Source of the DNA: Flavobacteriaceae bacterium
Lineage (GTDB): Bacteria > Bacteroidota > Bacteroidia > Flavobacteriales > Flavobacteriaceae
Assembly: GCA_002862705.1 (NCBI GenBank)
Contig: PKDU01000016.1
Span: 1 to 46,250 of the forward strand
DNA length: 46,250 nucleotides
Direction: 5' to 3'
Part shown: in pieces, positions 39,618 through 46,250 of the stretch
Numbering within the stretch: position 1 is the first letter of the stretch
How the letters are laid out: the number at the start of each line of letters is the position of its first letter
Program-made: the position numbers and the translations under genes
Notes under the pieces: generated by a model
The model's database searches: none
The model's input: only the letters and a program-made list of their open reading frames with translations
Told to the model about the DNA's origin: nothing

Positions 39618-42600
39618 TTATCTAATTAAGCTAAAATGTCCCGTAAACGTTCGGCCATCTTCTAACCCTACCCTGAACCAGTAATCATCAGCAGGCATGG
39701 GCGTGCCGTTATAGGTGCCGTCCCAACCAGGACCATCGGGTGCAATTTGTGCCAACAGCCTTCCATGACGATCAAAAATATAAATCAAAGATTGCGACTG
39801 GAATACTCCGTTGACTCCCAAAACCTGCCAATTATCGTCTTGGCCATTGCCATTTGGTGTAAAATAAAGCGGATAACCAATTACTGAAGCAGCGACGCTT
39901 TTTGTACCGCATCCGTTTTTATCTCTAACGGAAACTTGATGTATGCCCGGCGGTACGTCTTCAAAAATGGGGCTGTCTTGATAAGGCCCTCCATCTAAGG
40001 CGAATTCATAGTCGCCAATCCCAAGCGCTCCGATGCCTGTCAGGATTTCAATTCGGTTGCTGCCATCTCCAGTCAAGTCAAAAACGGTTAAATCGTTAAG
40101 ATCAAATAGCGGAAACTCGGATTCATTTACCACAATGGTTTTGGTTGTCTCACAACCCGTTAAAGTATTTGTTGCCGTAACTTCATAGGTTCCGCCGGCA
40201 GCAATGCTTATGTCTGCTGTGGTCTGGGTAAAAGGTGCGCCGTTAAGCGTCCAAGCATAAGTATAGGAACCCCCTTGGTTGGTAATACGAATAAGGTCCG
40301 TACCCAAATTGGTACAGAACACCTGTGTTGATGGCAGATCAAATGTTGGAAAAGGCGTCAAAATCAAATCAGCGACTTTAATGCGCCCTAAACATTCAAT
40401 TTTTACGCCGACATCTTGAACGCCCGCCCATATTTCCTGTGTTTTTAAGGGAGGATTAACAAGCAGTGGCTGCGTAACATCAATGACATTTCTTTGAAAA
40501 ATAGCATCTAATTCACTTTTGTAAAAATTAATTTCTACGGTTGGCATGTTGTAGTCTGGATCTGCGGCCAATAAATCTGCTCTAATATCGTTGAAAATGG
40601 ATGCCTCAAAAGTTCCCGTTACTGGAGTACCACTACTTTCATCAACACAATCGTAAAAAGTTAGTGGCGTAAACGCCGCAGGCGTATCGTTAGTTCCAAT
40701 AGTAAAAGAAATCTTTATGGGCTCTCTAGGGCCTAAAGCAGTAAACACATCATCAAAACGCGCACAAAGAGAATTGTTATCGATGATTTTTATATATACG
40801 TTTTGTGAGGAAGTACCGACCGGTATAATAAAAGTCTCGGGGTCAACCACGGGGTTTGTCAAGGCAGCATCTAAGTAAAACTCAAAGGTTTCATTAGCAG
40901 CATTTGCAGAATAGCGATCAACAAGCGTGTTGAGGTTGTACTTAATTTGACCATCACTTTCACATTGCTCGATTTCTATTGTTGAAATGAGCGGCGTAGG
41001 GAGTTTGTCTACGATTACCTTAAAAGAATTGTCATACCTAACACAGCCCGTAAGGTTGTCTTTTATGCGAACAAAAATTTCTTTCTCGCCGCTATCTGCA
41101 GGCAGTGTTGTATAAGAAGTAATAGCCCCAGTATCGCCTTTGGCATCAAGTAATGATTTGTGATAGCTTATGGCGAAGGCTTTACTTACCCCCCCTAAAG
41201 CTGTCAAAATTTCATTGGTTTTAGTTGTTAAGTCAAAAGTGTGCTCACCGTCTTTATCATTCCCTACGGAATCGTCATCACAATCGTGTAAGTCAGCAAT
41301 GGTTATTTCTGGCGGAAGGTCATCGACAATCAAATCAAAGCTCCCAAAGTTTTCAGATAAACAGCCGGTATTGGTGTTTACAACCCTAAAATACATTGTT
41401 TGGGGGTTTGTTGTATTGGTGTAGGGTACAGCCGTTGAGATGCTGTCAGCAACAGTTGCCGTATTGGTTTCATAATAAAAGACGTTTCGGTCAACAATGC
41501 TTAGCAGCATATCTTTTCTTTGTTGTATTAGATCAAAGTCAGCCTCATTGGTGTCACTGCTGTCGCCATCTAGGTTGTTATCACAAGCCATGATATCATT
41601 GGCGGGGATTAACGCTGGTAAGTCATTAACGGTGATGGTAATACTGTCCTCACAAAGCACACCATTTACCCTGACTTCATAAAAATAGGTTGTGGTAACC
41701 GAAGGTGTTTCTACAATGCTGTTACTTGTCATCCCTGTAATCTGAGTTTTTGTGCCGCCCGCCTCTTGCTTGTACCAATTCACTCCAGACAGTCCAGAAA
41801 ACTCAATTACAGCTCTGGAGTTACCATTGTTTTCGCCAATATCGTTGAAAAATTTTCCCATTTGGGGATTGTAATTAAACTGCCCGTAATCTTCATCACC
41901 ATTTTCTGAGCAACCCTGATAACACTGCGGCGGAGAGTCATTAGGCTCTTCTTGGTAAGAAGTAGAAGGATTATCATACCACAAATCCCAAGCTGGATCA
42001 AGGTCTCGGCCATCTAACCATCGCCAACCTTTATCAATCTCTTCAGGATTGCCTTTTAGACCAGGGTATTGTTTTAGCCCAAGCCAAAACCGTCCAGATG
42101 TATTATAATTATTTGCCACCAAAGCATCCCATACAGCGTCGTGTTCGGCAATCGTATTAATTTGATACATTGTTGCTCCAGGACCTAAACTCGATATAAA
42201 CTCATCAGCATCATTCCAATTTTGGACAGTAGGATCATAAAAATAAGCTGACCCCGAATATTCCAAAAACCTTGTGAGTGTAGGGTTATCAGCCTCAAAT
42301 TCACTTACCGTTTGAGGCACCCCATTTACTTTTAATACAATACTTTCACCCATACAAACAGCGTTATTATCTGCAACTATTACTGGCGAAGAGATAAGCA
42401 CATTTGTTTTTGAGCGTAACAGACTTTCGCCTCCTAAGCTATTGAAGGCGCTAACATAATAATCCGCTCCATTACTCAGCAAAACATTATTGTTTAAGGG
42501 ACTTCCTCCAGTCTCATTTTCATAAATATTGATATCAGTTTGACCAATGAGAGCTTTTAAATCCCCAACATCCCCTATATCACAAAATGCATAAAGCTTT

Positions 42601-45518
42601 TCTAAAATAGGAGCTGTTGGCACGGCTAAAACGGTTAGTGTAGCTTCAACTGACGAAGAAGTACACAAATACATATTACCGCTAATTAAAACAGAAAACT
42701 TTTTTCCGTCTAAACTAGTATCAGAAGTTTTTACATTGAGAGTTGTAACGTCTGAGGAAATATTAAATATGGCATCATTTGAAATGGGAACTCCGTCCAT
42801 TAGCCATTGAATATTATTCGCATTATTAAAAGCGACAGTAAAAGCAGCAACTTCTCCTTCACTAATAGATGTAGCTATTGGCTCTAAAGAAAACTCTGGA
42901 ATAGGGCCTGGCTCTTGGAAGTCAAATACGGCATTATTATTAAAGTCTCGTACAGCTTGCGTATAATCATAACCCGAATAAACAACGCGCCCACGTTCGT
43001 CGGCAGATGAGGTAGGGCTCGAAGGGTCGTAAAATATAGGACCTACACCAGCTAGGCCATCATTGTCCATATCTTCAAAACCGGCTTCAATTACATCAAA
43101 ACAGCCATCACCATCACTATCATTATCTAAATAATCAGGGATAGAATCTCCTCCAGTCAACGTTGAATCTGTATTTAGCGGAAGATCAAAAAATGAAATT
43201 AAAAAAGTTAATTTTCCATCATCAGTCAAATTATTTAATTTATGGCTAATAGTGATATCTGAAATCTTGCTGCCAACTACTGTAATATCACTCGCCCCGC
43301 TTACAGAAGGATTAAATTTCCCAAGTATTGAATTACTGGTATAATATGCTATCCCAGACTCAAAGCCACCGTCATAATCAGTATCAACAAAAAAATCATT
43401 TTCAATATTTATAAGAGAAATTGTTTTATTCGTGTCTGAAGTTTGAATTTTTATAATTTCATTATCGACTCGTGATGAAGCGTCCAGAAAAGAAACCTGA
43501 ATATTCGACGGCTGACTAAAATTAAGCGTATAGTTATTTACCGCAGATGCATTAGCGGGGATTGTAACCGTTATCGAACCAGTATTGCCGCCCACTATTG
43601 AACTGCCTGATGACAATGAAACCACACTATTTACAGAATACCCAGATGGCAATGAAACGGATTTATTTGTTGCTGCTGGAACTACCGGGTTATAAGGATC
43701 AATTAAATTAAAAACAAAACTACCCCCAGATTCTTCGCTATCAAGCACACCATCATTATCTTCATCTAAGTCTAGATTATCTGGAATGCCATCATCGTCA
43801 TTATCTTCTGGGCAATTTCCAATATAAACCGGATTTGAAACTAGGGTCTCAGAAATACTACCACAAAAAAATACTCCTCGCAACTGGTACCATCCAATTT
43901 GCGAAGGAGTTAATGAATTAATATTTGCAGTAGACGGAATCTTCTGCCATTTAGCCGGATCCTCTTCAGCATCCGGGTTATACCACCACTCGAAAGAGTC
44001 TAGACCGCTTACACCGCTTGCATTTAATGTTAGGTTATTTTGAAGACATGGACCAAGGGCAACAAGATCTACATCAAAAACAAACTCTGGGGCAGATTGA
44101 AACCCCGAATAAAACCCTCCTGAAGTAGAGGAGCCCCTGTATGTGAAATAAGAAACATATAGCTCGCCAGTACTATTTACATCATATAAATTTTGATCAA
44201 GCCCAGAAATTCGATAAGTAACATAGTTTGGGTTCTCTGTAGATTGTGCGCCGTTAAGCAAAGATCCATTTAAAAAAACATCATTTTCAGTTTCTGCAAC
44301 AATCCCAATGCCTCCATTTTGTGGATTTGTTGGACCAATTCTATTAATAAATGGAATATTGTTGATTTCACCTTTTGCGGTACAGTTTAAGGGTGGCACC
44401 ACAAACATTCCCTGATTAGGCTCAGGATTATTTAGCCTACTTGGCACTCCTCCAATTACCTGAAATGCCATAACAGGATCTGACGTAACCACATACATAT
44501 TGTCATTATTGTTATAAGCATCTCCTTCTATTACAGCGTAATCCCCTGTAATTGGAGTTGCAGGCCCATTATTAGCCACGTAAGTCGTTCCAGCTACCAG
44601 AGGCACCAAAATAATATTTTCTATACTGTAATAAGGATTGCCTCCCACAGTTTTCGGAGACTCACCTCTTATAAAAATAAACTCTTTCCCAGCATTTTCT
44701 GTGCCTACTAGCTGATCAATGCCGTAGTCGTGACCCATGCCAGTCCCATTTGTACCAGTAGTACTTCCTGAAATAACAGCAACATCTTTAGTTGATGTTA
44801 ATTTACCCCCAATTAGACCGTCAATATTGTTAGGGTCATTTACTGCTTCTAAAATTCCTACAAAACTTTCGTTTTTCTCAAGTTTAAATGACACAGGGTA
44901 AGATCCGCGGTAGTTTGAAAGCGCAACTCCTTTTGGAAATTCGACCGTAACCTCAGTATCGTCCTCAATAGCCATTACAGAAAAGAAGTTATTATATTCG
45001 ACTTGTATGGGATTAAAATTTACAAAACCACCAAAAAGAAAGGAATCACTAAGCGCCGCCCCTCCCTTAGAGACAATAGCTCCCGCCTGAGCCTGGCTTT
45101 GAAGCCGAACAGAAACATAAATAGGCTTTTCAGCCTCAATAATATACCCCTTATCATTAAGAATAGCTGCGCCTAGGGACTCAGGAATTACTAGTTGCGT
45201 ATCCCACATGCCTATAAGGCTTGTTACCCCGCCAGGCAAACGTATATTCTCTTCAGCGGGGGCATTATTTGAAACCGTTTTGTAAATGTAATCTGACCGC
45301 GCAGCTCCAACAGGCTTTATAACAACAGTGATTGGATTAACACTTGGGGTTGAAATATAAATAAATTGGTCTTCCGGCTCACTGTTTCCTAATTGAGTAG
45401 TCACCGATATAGGAGGTATGTAATGTACTTTGCTTAGCTGAGCAAATAAAGCCATGGGCAAGCACAAAAAGGCAGCAATAACGCAAATCGGTACTATATT
45501 ACGAAACAACTTTAGCAT
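39618..45518 (-). CDS. Giant T9SS-exported adhesin with C-type-lectin-like domain
   Basis: A 1966-residue surface protein. Signal peptide MLKLFRNIVPICVIAAF...ALFAQ; then an IgGFc-binding-type region (about 100-370, with MGHDYGIDQLVG); TSP3-like calcium repeats (about 569-594, DDDGIPDNLDLDEDNDG; again about 790-820); Ig-like domains; a C-type-lectin-like domain at about 1088-1240 (WLGL, GWRWLDG and NDIG motifs); four roughly 103-residue repeats (1300-1720); a PKD-like and a SprB-like unit; and a T9SS type B sorting domain (1880-1966, YFTPNGNGQDDNW, IYIFDRHGRLL). I start at ATG 45518: a longer frame to 45632 overlaps the divergent PorP/SprF gene and lacks a usable signal. It should be secreted by the gliding/T9SS machinery and anchored at the surface. 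Confidence 0.93.
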   Translation of the reverse strand: MLKLFRNIVPICVIAAFLCLPMALFAQLSKVHYIPPISVTTQLGNSEPEDQFIYISTPSVNPITVVIKPVGAARSDYIYKTVSNNAPAEENIRLPGGVTSLIGMWDTQLVIPESLGAAILNDKGYIIEAEKPIYVSVRLQSQAQAGAIVSKGGAALSDSFLFGGFVNFNPIQVEYNNFFSVMAIEDDTEVTVEFPKGVALSNYRGSYPVSFKLEKNESFVGILEAVNDPNNIDGLIGGKLTSTKDVAVISGSTTGTNGTGMGHDYGIDQLVGTENAGKEFIFIRGESPKTVGGNPYYSIENIILVPLVAGTTYVANNGPATPITGDYAVIEGDAYNNNDNMYVVTSDPVMAFQVIGGVPSRLNNPEPNQGMFVVPPLNCTAKGEINNIPFINRIGPTNPQNGGIGIVAETENDVFLNGSLLNGAQSTENPNYVTYRISGLDQNLYDVNSTGELYVSYFTYRGSSTSGGFYSGFQSAPEFVFDVDLVALGPCLQNNLTLNASGVSGLDSFEWWYNPDAEEDPAKWQKIPSTANINSLTPSQIGWYQLRGVFFCGSISETLVSNPVYIGNCPEDNDDDGIPDNLDLDEDNDGVLDSEESGGSFVFNLIDPYNPVVPAATNKSVSLPSGYSVNSVVSLSSGSSIVGGNTGSITVTIPANASAVNNYTLNFSQPSNIQVSFLDASSRVDNEIIKIQTSDTNKTISLINIENDFFVDTDYDGGFESGIAYYTSNSILGKFNPSVSGASDITVVGSKISDITISHKLNNLTDDGKLTFLISFFDLPLNTDSTLTGGDSIPDYLDNDSDGDGCFDVIEAGFEDMDNDGLAGVGPIFYDPSSPTSSADERGRVVYSGYDYTQAVRDFNNNAVFDFQEPGPIPEFSLEPIATSISEGEVAAFTVAFNNANNIQWLMDGVPISNDAIFNISSDVTTLNVKTSDTSLDGKKFSVLISGNMYLCTSSSVEATLTVLAVPTAPILEKLYAFCDIGDVGDLKALIGQTDINIYENETGGSPLNNNVLLSNGADYYVSAFNSLGGESLLRSKTNVLISSPVIVADNNAVCMGESIVLKVNGVPQTVSEFEADNPTLTRFLEYSGSAYFYDPTVQNWNDADEFISSLGPGATMYQINTIAEHDAVWDALVANNYNTSGRFWLGLKQYPGLKGNPEEIDKGWRWLDGRDLDPAWDLWYDNPSTSYQEEPNDSPPQCYQGCSENGDEDYGQFNYNPQMGKFFNDIGENNGNSRAVIEFSGLSGVNWYKQEAGGTKTQITGMTSNSIVETPSVTTTYFYEVRVNGVLCEDSITITVNDLPALIPANDIMACDNNLDGDSSDTNEADFDLIQQRKDMLLSIVDRNVFYYETNTATVADSISTAVPYTNTTNPQTMYFRVVNTNTGCLSENFGSFDLIVDDLPPEITIADLHDCDDDSVGNDKDGEHTFDLTTKTNEILTALGGVSKAFAISYHKSLLDAKGDTGAITSYTTLPADSGEKEIFVRIKDNLTGCVRYDNSFKVIVDKLPTPLISTIEIEQCESDGQIKYNLNTLVDRYSANAANETFEFYLDAALTNPVVDPETFIIPVGTSSQNVYIKIIDNNSLCARFDDVFTALGPREPIKISFTIGTNDTPAAFTPLTFYDCVDESSGTPVTGTFEASIFNDIRADLLAADPDYNMPTVEINFYKSELDAIFQRNVIDVTQPLLVNPPLKTQEIWAGVQDVGVKIECLGRIKVADLILTPFPTFDLPSTQVFCTNLGTDLIRITNQGGSYTYAWTLNGAPFTQTTADISIAAGGTYEVTATNTLTGCETTKTIVVNESEFPLFDLNDLTVFDLTGDGSNRIEILTGIGALGIGDYEFALDGGPYQDSPIFEDVPPGIHQVSVRDKNGCGTKSVAASVIGYPLYFTPNGNGQDDNWQVLGVNGVFQSQSLIYIFDRHGRLLAQIAPDGPGWDGTYNGTPMPADDYWFRVGLEDGRTFTGHFSLIR
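40365..41620 (-). repeat. Four tandem ~103-residue repeats in the adhesin
   Basis: Residues about 1300-1720 contain four units, each beginning with a cysteine and an acidic cluster (CDNNLDGD, CDDDSVGNDKDG, CESDGQ, CVDESSG), followed by an F/Y-D/N-L strand, a helical middle and a variant of 'xIFVRIKDNLTGCV' at the end. They resemble repeat units common in flavobacterial adhesins. Identity is moderate, so this is an old duplication. Confidence 0.7.
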
Positions 45519-45557
45519 AGGTTTATGTAACTTGCACGAATGTAATGAATTCTTTAC

Positions 45558-46250
45558 ATGTCGAATAAGAAAAAACCAGTTACTAGACTCACGTCCCTTT
45601 TTTTGATGCTTGTTGCTACAGCAACAGCACAATATCGCATGCCTATATATACCGATTATCTCAGCGATAATTATTACATATTACATCCTGCTATGGCTGG
45701 CGCTCATTATGAGGGCATGAAGATTAGAACATCTTTTAGAACGCAGTGGTTGGAGATCGCAAACGCACCCTCTATGCAGACGTTAAACGCGCACGCAAGA
45801 ATAGGCGACAAAGCAGGGGTTGGTGGTATGCTTTTCAATGACAAAAATGGCTTTCATTCTAGGACAGGAATACAAGCAACATATGCGCACCATATTAACA
45901 CCTACAGAGATGTAGACGAAGTAAACCAACTATCTTTTGGAGTTACGGTAGGCGGCTCTTTTCATCAACACGACCAAACGGCTTTTGCCTCTTCCTCTGA
46001 AGCGGTGGTAAAAGGAGGGGAAGTGAATAGTTCAAGTATGTATGTTGATGTTGGGATGACGTATAATTTGGTTTCTTTTTACACGCATCTTACCGTTCAA
46101 AATCTTGTTTTTGTAGGCAAAGATATCAGCGATCAAGTATTGCTTGAAAGACCAAGTCGTTTTTTGGTGTCGGCAGGAAACTTTTTTGAAATGAACCCCA
46201 GGTGGGCTTTGGAGCCTTCCTTTTTGGTTGACTATATCGAATATGTAGAC
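45558..46250 (+). CDS. PorP/SprF family T9SS outer-membrane protein (partial)
   Basis: The frame opens at ATG 45558 and runs off the right edge, giving 231 residues so far. A signal peptide (SLFLMLVATATAQ) is followed by YTDYLSDNYYILHPAMAGA, which matches the PorP/SprF family start ('Y...npaaaG'), and alternating strands (KIRTSFRTQWLEI, GVGGMLFNDKNGFHSRTGIQATYAHHI, SMYVDVGMTYNL). These outer-membrane proteins work with the type IX secretion system; SprF is needed to export the adhesin SprB. It diverges from the giant adhesin gene with just 39 bp between start codons, and probably serves as its export partner. Confidence 0.9.
   Translation, partial: MSNKKKPVTRLTSLFLMLVATATAQYRMPIYTDYLSDNYYILHPAMAGAHYEGMKIRTSFRTQWLEIANAPSMQTLNAHARIGDKAGVGGMLFNDKNGFHSRTGIQATYAHHINTYRDVDEVNQLSFGVTVGGSFHQHDQTAFASSSEAVVKGGEVNSSSMYVDVGMTYNLVSFYTHLTVQNLVFVGKDISDQVLLERPSRFLVSAGNFFEMNPRWALEPSFLVDYIEYVD

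Noticed and set aside
45519-45632. Longer start of the giant adhesin with a cysteine-rich N-terminus
   Set aside because: It overlaps the divergent PorP/SprF coding start, and the signal peptide begins only at the ATG 45518.

Overview
The window reads as the chromosome of a member of the Bacteroidota, most likely class Flavobacteriia. The evidence is a large secreted adhesin ending in a type B type IX secretion (T9SS) sorting domain beside a PorP/SprF-type outer-membrane protein, an IPExxxVDY-family gene between rnc and pyk, DUF2490 and DUF2807 envelope proteins, and repeated promoters with the Bacteroidota -7 box TAnnTTTG. Genes are dense, mostly housekeeping and intact. I saw no insertion sequence, prophage, CRISPR array, rRNA operon or clear pseudogene.

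Layout. 1-9.5 kb: the 3' end of gltX, an SPFH protein, DUF2490 and glnS, folB, tRNA-Cys, a DUF2807/LysE pair and rnr. An AT-rich gene-free gap follows at 7.9-8.3 kb, then rpiB/elaA and rnpA. 9.5-15.2 kb: a leftward run Usp, SulP transporter, metallo-beta-lactamase-fold hydrolase, M1 peptidase, rnpA. 15.3-21.7 kb: lepA diverges from a MauE/DoxX-thioredoxin protein and dus; an FtsX-type permease and rbfA diverge from dinB. 21.7-25.9 kb: a leftward run acpP-fabF-rnc-IPExxxVDY-pyk. 26.0-29.9 kb: a rightward run purN-rnhA-PfkB kinase-PurF-like amidotransferase, closed by two strong terminators shared with the opposing sodA.

30.7-38.0 kb: an AddA-type helicase/nuclease and an AddB-type nuclease, separated by an OmpA/TSP3-repeat protein with its own promoter and terminator. 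38.1-39.0 kb: a CAU-anticodon tRNA that looks like the lysidine-type tRNA-Ile, a 30-codon membrane ORF and a small lipoprotein. 39.0-46.25 kb: a methyltransferase directly abutting a 1966-residue T9SS adhesin with a C-type-lectin-like domain, diverging from a PorP/SprF protein cut by the right edge.

Functionally the window covers translation (gltX, glnS, lepA, rbfA, rnpA, dus, two tRNAs), RNA decay (rnr, rnc), fatty acid synthesis (acpP, fabF), purine and folate metabolism (purN, the PurF-like protein, folB), DNA repair (addAB, dinB), oxidative defence (sodA) and surface secretion. I found no clearly new multigene system. The less ordinary items are the lectin-bearing adhesin locus, unexplained C-terminal extensions on GlnRS and SulP, a small membrane ORF, a possible small RNA at 29.9 kb, and palindromes in the 7.9-8.3 kb gap. 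All calls are from reading the sequence; no database search was run.
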